Positions 17,635-26,514 of a DNA stretch of 64,000 nt are shown one piece after another. The notes beneath the pieces are model-generated. The model did no database searches, was not told where the DNA came from, and saw nothing but the letters and a program-made list of their open reading frames with translations. Numbering within the stretch: the stretch's first letter is position 1; each line of letters opens with the position of its first letter. The stretch is taken from NCBI GenBank assembly GCA_023421675.1, contig JAEZTC010000016.1:186001-250000 (forward strand). The letters run 5' to 3'. The position numbers and the translations under genes were made by a program. The DNA is from Bacillota bacterium (GTDB lineage Bacteria; Bacillota; Clostridia; Acetivibrionales; JANLFN01).

Positions 17635-19473
17635 ATGAACGCTATACAATATTACGAGCTTAAATATATGGATAAAAAAATGGAGCATTTTGTACCTGAA
17701 AATTACTCAAAAATGGCTATAGATGAAGGTTTGGGTGAAAGATTTATGGAAATATTAAGAAACGGGGAAATCGCTACCGTATTTCAACCCATCATATCAC
17801 TAAAAGATGGGACTCTGATTGGTTATGAAGCCTTAAGCAGGGGGCCTGGGAAATCAGTATTTGAAAACCCTGAAAACCTTTTTGATTTTGCAAGGATACA
17901 CGGAAAGTTATGGGAGCTCGAGTTTCTTTGCAGAATTAAGGCGTTGGAAAACATATCAAAAACAAACAGGGATTTTAACATTTTTCTTAACGTTGACCCT
18001 GATATTATACATGATGAAAAATTCAAAAAAGGGTTTACTAAGGAATTCCTTGATAAATTTGACATAAAGCCTGAGAATGTTGTTTTTGAAATAACTGAGA
18101 AAAGTTCAATAAAGGACCCTGAAAGCTTTAAAAGAGTTATTGAAAACTATAAGGAACAGGGTTATAAAATTGCTATTGATGATATGGGTTCGGGTTATTC
18201 GGGGCTTAAGCTTCTTACTGATATTCACCCGCATTACATAAAGCTTGATATGGGTCTGATACGTGACATTGACAAGGATTCCTTAAAATATACCCTGATA
18301 AAGACTTTGTACGAGTTTTGCCGTGTGAGTGATATAAAGGCTATTGCGGAAGGTATTGAAACCCAGGAAGAAATAAAATCACTTATTGACATTGAAGTTG
18401 ATTACGGCCAAGGGTATTTCATTCAAAGACCTTCAAGGGATTTTAATGATATTAAACACGACGTTATTAACTTAATAATGCAGCAGAACATGAAAAAAAG
18501 CCTTTTTTACAACAGCAGGCTATCGACTGTCCTTGCGGGTGATATAAGCAGACAGTGCATTACAATCAGCTCTTCAGATACAGGTAATAAAGCTCTTGAA
18601 ATTTTCGGCAACAATCCTTCTGTTCTAGGTATTCCTGTAATAGATAATAATAATAAGCTTGCAGGGCTTGTTATGAAAGACAAGTTCTTTTCCAAGCTTG
18701 CTACACAATTTGGTTTTTCAATATTCATAAACAGGCCGGTATCACTTGTAATGGATAACCGCCCATTATCGGTGGATTACAATACAACAATTGACGTAGT
18801 ATCCAGAATTGCCATGGCAAGAAACGGCGAATCCCTTTATGATTACATTATAGTTACTAAAAATTCAAACTATTATGGAATTGTGACAATTAAGGATTTA
18901 CTAGAAAAGACAACCGAATTGGAAGTGAATTATGCAAAGCACTTGAACCCTCTTTCGGGCCTTCCTGGCAATGTTCTGATAGAAAAAAAGCTTACTGAAA
19001 TAGTAAGTTCTAAAGATGAGTTTACAGTGCTTTACATAGACATCGATAATTTTAAAATATATAACGATGTTTATGGATTTGAAAATGGTGATATGATTAT
19101 TCAGTTTGTTTCGAGGATTATAAATGAATGTATGGCTTATTCAGAAAAAGAGAGCTTTATAGGGCATGTCGGCGGAGATGACTTTATAATTGTAGTTAAG
19201 GATTATAACTGTGAGATCCTTTGTGAAAATATTTTAAATGCATTTGAAAAGGGTATTCTGGGATTTTACAGGGAAGATGATATTTTAAAGGGTTATGTAA
19301 TTGCAAAAAACAGGAAGGGTGAGGAAGAACAATTCAACCTAGCAACCCTTTCAATCGCGGGAATAACTAACAATGGGCATACTTACAATAATGCTTATGA
19401 ACTATCCGAGTATGCCAGTAAAGTTAAAAAGGATTGTAAGAGTATCTGGGATAATTGTTACATAATAAGATGA
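17635..19473 (+). CDS. EAL-CBS-GGDEF cyclic-di-GMP signalling protein
   Basis: The chosen start is the second of two adjacent ATGs behind AAAGGAG, giving 612 residues; a more distal ATG at 17584 lacks a binding site. The N-terminal EAL domain (residues ~30-260) keeps YEALSR (E65), the ENVVFEITE segment and AIDDMGSGYSG, so c-di-GMP phosphodiesterase activity is plausible. Two CBS repeats follow (~300-430). The C-terminal GGDEF domain carries GGDDF near 513 and lacks an RxxD inhibitory site. There are no membrane helices, so it is cytosolic. CBS domains suggest nucleotide control. The gene is divergent from pstC. Confidence 0.9.
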   Translation: MNAIQYYELKYMDKKMEHFVPENYSKMAIDEGLGERFMEILRNGEIATVFQPIISLKDGTLIGYEALSRGPGKSVFENPENLFDFARIHGKLWELEFLCRIKALENISKTNRDFNIFLNVDPDIIHDEKFKKGFTKEFLDKFDIKPENVVFEITEKSSIKDPESFKRVIENYKEQGYKIAIDDMGSGYSGLKLLTDIHPHYIKLDMGLIRDIDKDSLKYTLIKTLYEFCRVSDIKAIAEGIETQEEIKSLIDIEVDYGQGYFIQRPSRDFNDIKHDVINLIMQQNMKKSLFYNSRLSTVLAGDISRQCITISSSDTGNKALEIFGNNPSVLGIPVIDNNNKLAGLVMKDKFFSKLATQFGFSIFINRPVSLVMDNRPLSVDYNTTIDVVSRIAMARNGESLYDYIIVTKNSNYYGIVTIKDLLEKTTELEVNYAKHLNPLSGLPGNVLIEKKLTEIVSSKDEFTVLYIDIDNFKIYNDVYGFENGDMIIQFVSRIINECMAYSEKESFIGHVGGDDFIIVVKDYNCEILCENILNAFEKGILGFYREDDILKGYVIAKNRKGEEEQFNLATLSIAGITNNGHTYNNAYELSEYASKVKKDCKSIWDNCYIIR

Positions 19474-19541
19474 CAGATAATAAACTTAATTACACACAGC
19501 GTGTGCGTCTTACATAGGATATAGTAGATTATTATAAGGCT

Positions 19542-20069
19542 GTGTGTCTGATGGATGAATTTATAAGGGATCCTGTGTCGTTTGAATATAATAGATCGCA
19601 AGCGGTTCAGTATGCACATAGATGGGCGTATAAAAGAAATCCTATATTCTTTGATTTTGAGAAGTCAGGCGGTGACTGTACAAATTTTGCATCCCAGGTT
19701 ATTTACGCCGGAAGCGGAATAATGAATTACACACCTACATACGGATGGTTTTACATAGATTTAAACAGAAGAACTCCGTCTTGGACAGGTGTTAATTTTC
19801 TGTATGACTTTCTTATAAATAACAAGGGAATAGGTCCGTATGCAGAGGAAACGGATATAAAAGACATTCTCCCCGGTGATATAATTCAGCTTTGTTTTGA
19901 CAATGGTGTAATGTTCCATCATTCACCTGTGGTAATTCGTGCCGGAACGCCTGCAACACTTGATAATATACTTGTGGCTGCACACACGGATGATCAGGAT
20001 TATTACCCTATAAAGGAGTATGATTGGGTTAAAATGAGGTGTATTCATATATTGGGTGTAAGAAAATAG
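19542..20069 (+). CDS. Amidase_6-domain protein
   Basis: This 175-residue protein starts at GTG (an ATG at 19551 is an alternative). It carries the Amidase_6 signature GGDCTNFASQVIYAGSG near residues 47-62, in which the cysteine is the presumed nucleophile. A downstream histidine lies in the HHSPVV segment and another in AAHTDDQDYYPI. This NlpC/P60-like family is thought to cleave amide or peptide bonds, often in cell-wall contexts. No signal peptide is visible, so the cellular site is unclear. A strong terminator follows. Confidence 0.85.
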   Translation: MCLMDEFIRDPVSFEYNRSQAVQYAHRWAYKRNPIFFDFEKSGGDCTNFASQVIYAGSGIMNYTPTYGWFYIDLNRRTPSWTGVNFLYDFLINNKGIGPYAEETDIKDILPGDIIQLCFDNGVMFHHSPVVIRAGTPATLDNILVAAHTDDQDYYPIKEYDWVKMRCIHILGVRK

Positions 20070-20090
20070 GACCTGAAATTTAACATAAGA

Positions 20091-20117
20091 AAAACCACGG
20101 CTGATAACCGTGGTTTT
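20091..20117. terminator. Bidirectional terminator
   Basis: A 10-bp perfect stem AAAACCACGG / CCGTGGTTTT with a 7-base loop lies between the convergent amidase and cheW genes. Confidence 0.88.
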
Positions 20118-20131
20118 ATACTATAATGAAT

Positions 20132-20602
20132 TTATTTTGCTTTTGAGTGGGATTTTATAAAAGCTTCATTGTCCTCATCAGAAATAGTAAAGGTTTTATC
20201 AAGATCCAGAAGGCAAATGGTTTTTTCACCTATTGTTACAACTGAATTGACAAACTTATTTTTGAGGTTATCCAAAACATCAGGAAGGTTTGATATATCT
20301 TTTTCATTTACATTTATTATCTCATTAACCTTGTCAATAATAAACCCTATAGTTGAAGAACCCTTGTTTACCATGATAATCTTGGTTTCATCATCAAAAG
20401 CTTTATCGGAGATTCCGAATCTTTCCCTAAGATTAAATACAGTGTATACCTTACCTCTTAAATTCATCAGACCTTCAATGAATTCAGGGGTATTTGGAAT
20501 ACTATGCATTTCACTGGGTTTTTCAATTGATGAAACATGGGCGATTTCTATTCCATAAAGCTTATCATCAATGCTGAATACAACTAACTGACGCTCAGAC
20601 AT
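20132..20602 (-). CDS. cheW: CheW chemotaxis coupling protein
   Basis: This 156-residue single-domain CheW has the expected segments: QLVVFSIDDKLYGIEIAHVSSI at the N-terminus, NTPEFIEGLMNLRGKVYTVFNLRERFG near residues 37-63, and IIMVNKGSSTIGFIIDKVNEI. It bridges chemoreceptors to CheA. AAGGGGGATATT precedes the ATG. No cheA or other che genes are adjacent, so this is a solitary copy. It lies 4.6 kb from the chemoreceptor in the pst locus and may serve it. Confidence 0.95.
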   Translation of the reverse strand: MSERQLVVFSIDDKLYGIEIAHVSSIEKPSEMHSIPNTPEFIEGLMNLRGKVYTVFNLRERFGISDKAFDDETKIIMVNKGSSTIGFIIDKVNEIINVNEKDISNLPDVLDNLKNKFVNSVVTIGEKTICLLDLDKTFTISDEDNEAFIKSHSKAK

Positions 20603-20722
20603 AATGAATATCCCCCTTAGAAAAGTTAATTATTTTATATTGTAGTGCGAATCAAAGCATGTATTACATTATGTTTAAATTATAGCAATGTTTGTTTGAA
20701 TGAGCAATAATTTAGTAAAAAA

Positions 20723-21925
20723 TTAGCTTCTGTAGCTTCCGTTAATTTTTACATAATCATATGAGAAGTCACATGTCCACATTCTGTCGGTAAAATCTCC
20801 TGATTTAAGGTTGATGGTAATTTTAACTTCTTTTTCCTTGAGTATATTTGCTGCTGAACTTTCATCGAAGTCAAGCGCAGTTGCATTATTACAAACCAAT
20901 AAATCACCTATATAAATATCTATGAGACTTGAATCAAATTCTGCACCTGAATAACCAGCGGCTGTTATTATTCTGCCCCAGTTTGCATCTTCACCGAAAA
21001 TTGCAGTTTTGACAAGTGGGGATTTTGCAACTGCAGATGCTATTTTATAAGCGGCATCGGCACTTGGAGCTTGGTTTACTACAACCTCAACAAGTTTTGT
21101 TGCTCCTTCTCCATCCTTTGCTATATTTCGTGCAAGATAGGTACAGACAGTTTCAAGGTTGTTACAAAAAACAGTAAAGTCATTACTCTCGGAGTTTATT
21201 TCAGGATTGCCTGATTTACCGTTTGCCAGAACTACAACCATATCACATACACTGGTATCCCCATCTACCGATATTCTGTTAAAGGTATGTGAAGTTATAT
21301 CTTTAAGTGCTTTATGAAGCAGTTCGCTTGTAATGTCAGCATCGGTCGTTATTATTCCTATCATGGTTGCCATATTAGGGTGAATCATACCTGAGCCCTT
21401 TGCCATCCCGCCTATTGTTACTTTCTTGCCTGACAGTTCAAACTCAACTGCTATTTCCTTTGGAATAAGATCTGTTGTCATTATTGCTTCTTCAGCCTGA
21501 TGACCGCCGGTTTCAGATAAGCTTGAAACAGCTTCCTTAATACCTTTACGTACAGCATCCATGTTGAGCTTCATTCCGATTACGCCGGTTGAGTTGACAA
21601 GAACCTCCGAAGGTTTGCAGCCGAGCAATTCACCTGCCAGAGTTGTCATTTCAAGTGCATCCTTATCTCCCTGTGTTCCTACACAAGCATTTGCGTTTCC
21701 GCTGTTAACAACAACAGCTTTTATGCTGCTGCTCTGTATATTTTTCATTGTAAGCTGTAGAGAATGACCCTTCACCTTATTGGTAGTAAATACACCTGCT
21801 GCCTTTGCATAATCTTGTGAGTAGACTATTGCAATGTCCTTTTTTTCGTTCTTTTTAAGACCGCAGGCTACACCTGCTGCGAGAAATCCTTTTGGCGATG
21901 TAACGCTTCCGTTTTCTATAATCAT
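20723..21925 (-). CDS. argJ: ArgJ bifunctional ornithine acetyltransferase / N-acetylglutamate synthase
   Basis: The ATG at 21925 is preceded by AAGGAG at the right distance, giving 400 residues; an ATG nine codons upstream is less suitable. The autoprocessing site of the family is present in KGSGMIHPNMATMIGI: cleavage before the threonine would create the two chains, with Thr as nucleophile. The enzyme transfers acetyl groups from N-acetylornithine to glutamate in the cyclic arginine pathway. It stands alone here; no argB, argC or argD neighbours are seen. Confidence 0.95.
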   Translation of the reverse strand: MIIENGSVTSPKGFLAAGVACGLKKNEKKDIAIVYSQDYAKAAGVFTTNKVKGHSLQLTMKNIQSSSIKAVVVNSGNANACVGTQGDKDALEMTTLAGELLGCKPSEVLVNSTGVIGMKLNMDAVRKGIKEAVSSLSETGGHQAEEAIMTTDLIPKEIAVEFELSGKKVTIGGMAKGSGMIHPNMATMIGIITTDADITSELLHKALKDITSHTFNRISVDGDTSVCDMVVVLANGKSGNPEINSESNDFTVFCNNLETVCTYLARNIAKDGEGATKLVEVVVNQAPSADAAYKIASAVAKSPLVKTAIFGEDANWGRIITAAGYSGAEFDSSLIDIYIGDLLVCNNATALDFDESSAANILKEKEVKITINLKSGDFTDRMWTCDFSYDYVKINGSYRS

Positions 21926-22097
21926 ACGAACTCTCCTTGTATAAATATTCATTTTTATTTTATATCGTGCCCCTTATTTACTACACTAGAGTAAAAATGG
22001 GTGTATAAATATCCATATAATATAATAATTATACATTAAGAAATAAATGGTTACAAGTTTTTTTAATAATTAATTCCTTAAGCTATAGTTATTGCCC

Positions 22098-22126
22098 TTG
22101 ACACGAAAAATCATTTCTTATATTAT
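22098..22126 (+). promoter_or_regulatory. Promoter of the T-box/valS transcript
   Basis: TTGACA at 22098-22103, a 17-base spacer and TATTAT at 22121-22126 form a near-consensus promoter. Transcription would begin near 22133, leaving a leader of about 300 bases before the terminator. Confidence 0.8.
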
Positions 22127-22132
22127 AGGATA

Positions 22133-22440
22133 AAGTAAATTACATATGCAACATTTGTATTTTAATGCTTAGCATATAAAAATATTGATAAAAAGCAATG
22201 ACTAAGAGGAGTAAACAGTGTATTGCCAATAGAGAGGAAGGATCATCGGGTGCAAGTCCTTCCAGGTTAAAGCTGTTGAAGGTAGCTTATGAGTTCTGCA
22301 GTTGAAATTATAATTTCAAAATATTAGACTGCAGCGGCGGCAGCCGTTATATGGCATAAGATGCTCTTTTTATGAGAATTTTGGTGGTACCGCGGAATTG
22401 ACTCTTCGTCCAAACATATTGTGGATGAAGAGTTTTTTAT
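22133..22440 (+). ncRNA. T-box leader (valine-type by context)
   Basis: The T-box sequence TGGTACCGCGG lies at 22385-22395. It precedes an intrinsic terminator of 11 bp, 22401-22411 paired with 22423-22433, ending in a T run. The upstream portion contains Stem I-like sequence, including GAGAGGAAGGATCATCGGG. A candidate GTA specifier (valine) lies in GAAGGTAGC at 22282-22284; this is my reading and needs folding to confirm. Uncharged tRNA binding would favour the antiterminator and expression of the small membrane protein and valS. Confidence 0.92.
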
Positions 22441-22472
22441 TTGTATTAAGAAAATGAAGGGAGAATAAAACC

Positions 22473-22715
22473 ATGTTTCTGAAAATATTATCTCTGGTTA
22501 TAATTGCAGCAGGATTTATAACTGTATTTCTTGCTAAAGGTCTTGTAAGAAAATACAAGCTTGATTTAAAGCAAAAATGCAATTTTGAACATGAAATGAA
22601 CGAAGAGGAATTAAACCAGTATAAGTTTAATAAAGCAGTTGTGAACATCAAGATGTTCGGACTTTTGATAGCACTTCCAGGGCTTATACTTATGGTAATA
22701 GCTTTTAAAAGGTAA
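22473..22715 (+). CDS. Small two-helix membrane protein, unknown function
   Basis: This 80-residue protein begins with a hydrophobic helix (residues 4-22). It continues through a short charged loop rich in Glu and Lys (residues 25-55) and ends in a second helix (58-76), a hairpin topology. AAGGGAG precedes the ATG. It lies between the T-box terminator and valS, with a 29-base gap to valS, so it should share valine-tRNA-dependent control. I do not recognise a family. Co-transcription with valS may be incidental or may indicate a linked role. Confidence 0.8.
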   Translation: MFLKILSLVIIAAGFITVFLAKGLVRKYKLDLKQKCNFEHEMNEEELNQYKFNKAVVNIKMFGLLIALPGLILMVIAFKR

Positions 22716-22744
22716 TTTATTATTAATTAATTGGAGGAATATAA

Positions 22745-25396
22745 ATGGACGAACAGAATAACATCGCCAAAACCTATGACCCTAAACAGGTAGAAGACAA
22801 ATTATATAAGGAGTGGATGGAAAAAGGATATTTCCATGCAGTTGCAGATAAAACAAAAAAACCCTATACAATAGTTATACCGCCTCCAAATATAACCGGA
22901 CAGCTTCACATGGGCCACGCCCTTAATAATACAATGCAGGATATCCTTATACGCTGGAGGCGTATGCAGGGCTATGGCGCGCTCTGGGTTCCGGGCACTG
23001 ATCATGCAAGTATTGCCACAGAAGCTAAGATTGTTGAAGCAATGAAAAAAGAAGGTATTTCAAAGGAAGACATCGGCAGAGAAAAATTCCTTGAAAGAGC
23101 ATGGAAGTGGAGAGAGCATTTTGGCGGCAGAATAGTTGAACAGCTTAAAAAGCTCGGAAGCTCTCTGGATTGGGAACGTGAAAGGTTTACAATGGATGAG
23201 GGGCTTTCAGAGGCGGTTTCTGAGGTTTTTGTTCGCTTATATGAAAAAGGCCTTATTTACAGAGGAGAAAGAATCATAAACTGGTGCCCTACCTGCAGTA
23301 CTTCAATTTCAGATGCTGAGGTTGAATATGAGGAAAAGGAAGGGAACTTCTGGCACATTAAGTATCCGATCAAGGACAGCAGTGATTATATTGTGGTAGC
23401 TACAACAAGACCTGAAACAATGCTTGGTGATACTGCGGTAGCTGTAAATCCGGAAGATGACAGGTATAAGAACCTTGTTGGGAAAATGGTAGTACTTCCT
23501 CTATTAAATAAAGAAATCCCTATTATCGCAGACAGTTATGTAGATAAGGAATTTGGAACAGGTGCGGTTAAAATTACCCCGGCGCATGATCCTAATGACT
23601 TTGAGGTTGGATTAAGGCACAGCCTGCAGCAAATCAGAGTTATGGATGATAATGCAATAATGAACCAAAATGCGGGTGATTATGAAGGTTTGGACCGTTA
23701 TGAGGCAAGAAAGAGAATTGTTGAAGATCTTCAGAAACAAGGTCTGCTGCTTAAGATAGAACCTCATACTCATAATGTTGGAGCTTGCTACAGGTGCCAC
23801 ACTGTAATTGAGCCAATAATATCAAAACAATGGTTTGTAAAAATGAAACCTCTTGCAGAACCCGCAATAGATGTTGTAAAAGACGGAACAATTAAGTTTG
23901 TTCCTGAAAGATTTTCAAAAATATATTTTAATTGGATGGAAAATATTCAGGATTGGTGTATTTCCAGACAGCTTTGGTGGGGACACAGAATACCAGCCTA
24001 TTACTGCCAGGAGTGCGGTGCTACTTTGGTAGATAAAGAAATGCCAGATGTATGCCCTAAATGCGGAAGCTCAAGGATAGAACAGGATAACGATACCCTG
24101 GATACCTGGTTCAGTTCTGCTTTGTGGCCTTTCTCTACGCTTGGATGGCCAAAGGATACTGAAGAGCTCAAATACTTCTATCCTACCAATGTACTTGTTA
24201 CTGCCTACGATATTATCTTTTTCTGGGTAGCAAGAATGATTTTCTCAGGCCTTGAGCACATGGGAAAAGAACCGTTCAACTATGTACTTATACATGGTAT
24301 TGTAAGAGATTCGCAGGGGAGAAAAATGAGCAAGTCCCTTGGAAATGGAATTGATCCTCTTGAAATTATTGACCAGTATGGTGCAGATGCTTTGAGATTT
24401 GCACTTACTGTAGGCAATTCACCAGGAAACGATCAGAGATTCTCGCCGGAGAAAATCGAAGCCAGCAGAAACTTTGCAAACAAGGTATGGAACGCTTCAA
24501 GGTTTGTTTTGATGAATTTTGATGAAAATCTTGAATTTTCGAAAGTTAACCCAGCCAAGTTTACAGTTGCTGATAAGTGGATACTGAGCAGGATGAATAC
24601 CATTATAAAAGAAGTAACAGAAAACCTTGAGAAGTTTGAATCAGGTATAGGACTTCAGAAGATATATGAATTTATATGGGAAGAATTCTGCGACTGGTAT
24701 ATAGAACTTGTAAAACCAAGGCTTTATGACAGGGAAAGTGATACAAGGCTTGAGGCACAGTACGTGCTCAACTATGTACTGGGTAATTCAATGAAGCTTC
24801 TGCATCCGTTTATGCCATTTATTACAGAAGAGATTTATACGCATTTGGTTAATGATGATACAACAATAATGTTATCCAAATGGCCTGAATATATGGATGA
24901 GTACAGTTTCCCTCAACAGGAAAAAGCTATGGAACTTATAATGGAAGCAATTAAGAATATCAGGAATATCAGAGCCGGAATGAATGTACCTCCTTCAAAG
25001 AAAGCCAAGGTCATATTTGTTACTAAAGGCAGTGAAGCGGATATATTAGACAGCGGAAAGACTTTCTTTGAAAGACTTGCAAGTGCATCTGAGGTTATTG
25101 TACAACCCGATAAAGCCGGAATTCCATCCAATGCAGTTGCTGCAATTATTCATGGTGCAGAAATATTTATACCACTTGAAGAACTTGTAGATGTTGAAAA
25201 AGAAATTGAAAGGCTTATGAAAGAAAAAGCCAACCTTGAAAAAGAGCTTGAACGGGTAATTTCAAAGCTTGGAAATGAAGGTTTTGTTGCAAAAGCGCCA
25301 CAAAAGCTTATTGAAGAAGAGAAAGCCAAGAAACTCAAATATCAGGAAATGTATGATAAGACAGTTGAAAGGCTGGAGGGCTTAAAGAAAGGATAA
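22745..25396 (+). CDS. valS: Valyl-tRNA synthetase
   Basis: This 883-residue class I synthetase has the HIGH-type motif PPPNITGQLHMGHALNN near residue 50 and KMSKS in GRKMSKSLGNG near 525. A CP1 editing domain lies between them, with zinc-binding cysteine pairs (CPTC, CYRC, CQEC, CPKC). The anticodon-binding helical domain precedes a C-terminal coiled-coil arm (LMKEKANLEKELERVISKLGNEGFV). It charges tRNA-Val. TTGGAGGAA precedes the ATG. It is the main output of the T-box leader, whose effector tRNA should be tRNA-Val. Confidence 0.97.
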   Translation: MDEQNNIAKTYDPKQVEDKLYKEWMEKGYFHAVADKTKKPYTIVIPPPNITGQLHMGHALNNTMQDILIRWRRMQGYGALWVPGTDHASIATEAKIVEAMKKEGISKEDIGREKFLERAWKWREHFGGRIVEQLKKLGSSLDWERERFTMDEGLSEAVSEVFVRLYEKGLIYRGERIINWCPTCSTSISDAEVEYEEKEGNFWHIKYPIKDSSDYIVVATTRPETMLGDTAVAVNPEDDRYKNLVGKMVVLPLLNKEIPIIADSYVDKEFGTGAVKITPAHDPNDFEVGLRHSLQQIRVMDDNAIMNQNAGDYEGLDRYEARKRIVEDLQKQGLLLKIEPHTHNVGACYRCHTVIEPIISKQWFVKMKPLAEPAIDVVKDGTIKFVPERFSKIYFNWMENIQDWCISRQLWWGHRIPAYYCQECGATLVDKEMPDVCPKCGSSRIEQDNDTLDTWFSSALWPFSTLGWPKDTEELKYFYPTNVLVTAYDIIFFWVARMIFSGLEHMGKEPFNYVLIHGIVRDSQGRKMSKSLGNGIDPLEIIDQYGADALRFALTVGNSPGNDQRFSPEKIEASRNFANKVWNASRFVLMNFDENLEFSKVNPAKFTVADKWILSRMNTIIKEVTENLEKFESGIGLQKIYEFIWEEFCDWYIELVKPRLYDRESDTRLEAQYVLNYVLGNSMKLLHPFMPFITEEIYTHLVNDDTTIMLSKWPEYMDEYSFPQQEKAMELIMEAIKNIRNIRAGMNVPPSKKAKVIFVTKGSEADILDSGKTFFERLASASEVIVQPDKAGIPSNAVAAIIHGAEIFIPLEELVDVEKEIERLMKEKANLEKELERVISKLGNEGFVAKAPQKLIEEEKAKKLKYQEMYDKTVERLEGLKKG

Positions 25397-25401
25397 TCTT
25401 A

Positions 25402-25437
25402 TAAAATGAAGTTTTGTTGCTGCAACATTTCATTTTA
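25402..25437 (+). terminator. Probable valS terminator
   Basis: AAAATGAA pairs with TTCATTTT around an inner GTTGC/GCAAC stem, six bases after the valS stop. The T tract is short. Confidence 0.6.
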
Positions 25438-25533
25438 AAGAATGTACTAATATAGTTATATACGTTTTAAGTATGCTTAGACTTAAAAATTAGAAGACTT
25501 TATAAATATAAATGAATTTTATGAAATATATTC

Positions 25534-25562
25534 TTGCATAATTTAGATTTATATGCTATCAT
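25534..25562 (+). promoter_or_regulatory. Promoter of the radical SAM-ANTAR leader
   Basis: TTGCAT at 25534-25539, a 17-base spacer and TATCAT at 25557-25562 fit a sigma-A promoter. The start would lie near 25569, about 20 bases before the first leader hairpin. Confidence 0.55.
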
Positions 25563-25586
25563 TATTTCATAATTGAATTGTTTTGT

Positions 25587-25664
25587 GAAACTACCTTGAT
25601 GTAGCTTCAAAAGAATGCAGAGATGCTTCTATGTACAAGATTACTTGTGCATAGGAGCTTTTTT
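25587..25664 (+). ncRNA. Attenuator leader with ANTAR-type dual hairpin
   Basis: Hairpin P1 pairs GAAACTAC (25587-25594) with GTAGCTTC (25601-25608) around the six-base loop CTTGAT. After four As, hairpin P2 pairs GAATGC (25613-25618) with GCTTC (25625-25629) around AGAGAT. The 3' arm of P2 is also the first part of a strong 15-bp intrinsic terminator, 25625-25639 paired with 25644-25658, followed by a T tract. P2 and the terminator are therefore mutually exclusive. This is the architecture known for ANTAR-protein antitermination targets, where loop A1 and G4 matter; P2 fits both and P1 fits G4. An ANTAR gene lies downstream. Confidence 0.7.
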
Positions 25665-25694
25665 ATTTTTTAACAAATAATTGGAGGTGGCTTT

Positions 25695-26483
25695 ATGGTT
25701 GGTTCAATGGCAATAAAAAGTGAAGTTCTTAAAATAAAGGCTCTGGATACATGGTTTGATGAAATAAATCTTCCTGTAGCTCCTTCGTGTAATATGATGT
25801 GTAATTTCTGTAACCGCTGCAGCGATTGTGTGCAGAACGGGAACAACCCGGAAGATTTCAGTAAGGTGTTAACACCAAGACTAGCCGTAAATAAAGCCAT
25901 TGCATCAGTAGAAAGAAATAAAAGAGCAGGAGTTTTTAAGATATCCGGGCCTGGTGAGCCTCTTTATAATGTACAGACCTTTGAGGTTTTAAAAAGGCTT
26001 TCGGTTAGTTTACCGGATTATGTTTATTCTCTTTGTACAAACGGAGTTTTACTTGAGGAAAAAGCAGATCAAATTGCGGATTTGAAAGTTAAAAAAGTAG
26101 AAGTAGCAATAAATGCTGTTTTTACTCATACAATAGCAAAGCTTTATTCACGTATAGTTAAAAACAATAATGTTGTTGCGAGTCCTGAGGCTATAGCCGC
26201 AGTTATGCTTCAGGGACAGTTTAATGGAATCAGGGCTTGTATTGAGCGCGGAATAATGGTATCTGTAAACACTACAGTTTTTCCTGGAATAAATGAGAAT
26301 GATATACCTGTTATTGCTGCAAAGTGTGAGGAGTTAGGTGTTAAAAGTATGTATCTGATAGCACATAAACCTGAAGGAAAATTAAAAAACCTTCAGCAGC
26401 CAATTTTAAAGGATCTTATTGCATTAAAAGGTGAAGTAGCAAAGTATATTTTGGAAGTAGGAGTAAAATCTTATGATGGCTAG
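25695..26483 (+). CDS. NifB-like radical SAM protein
   Basis: This 262-residue protein has the radical SAM motif C32-x3-C36-x2-C39 set in INLPVAPSCNMMCNFCNRCSDC. That context and the following LTPRLAV are very close to NifB. An SGPGEPL segment corresponds to the SAM-binding GxGEP motif. NifB builds the nitrogenase cofactor precursor, but this copy is short, lacks a NifX-type tail and has no nif structural genes nearby. A NifB-like assignment is therefore safer than nifB. GGAGGTGGC precedes the ATG. It sits behind an ANTAR-type leader and is followed by the ANTAR gene. Confidence 0.82.
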   Translation: MVGSMAIKSEVLKIKALDTWFDEINLPVAPSCNMMCNFCNRCSDCVQNGNNPEDFSKVLTPRLAVNKAIASVERNKRAGVFKISGPGEPLYNVQTFEVLKRLSVSLPDYVYSLCTNGVLLEEKADQIADLKVKKVEVAINAVFTHTIAKLYSRIVKNNNVVASPEAIAAVMLQGQFNGIRACIERGIMVSVNTTVFPGINENDIPVIAAKCEELGVKSMYLIAHKPEGKLKNLQQPILKDLIALKGEVAKYILEVGVKSYDG

Positions 26484-26514
26484 TTTTTAAGTTTTTTTAT
26501 TGGGGGCGGTAATC

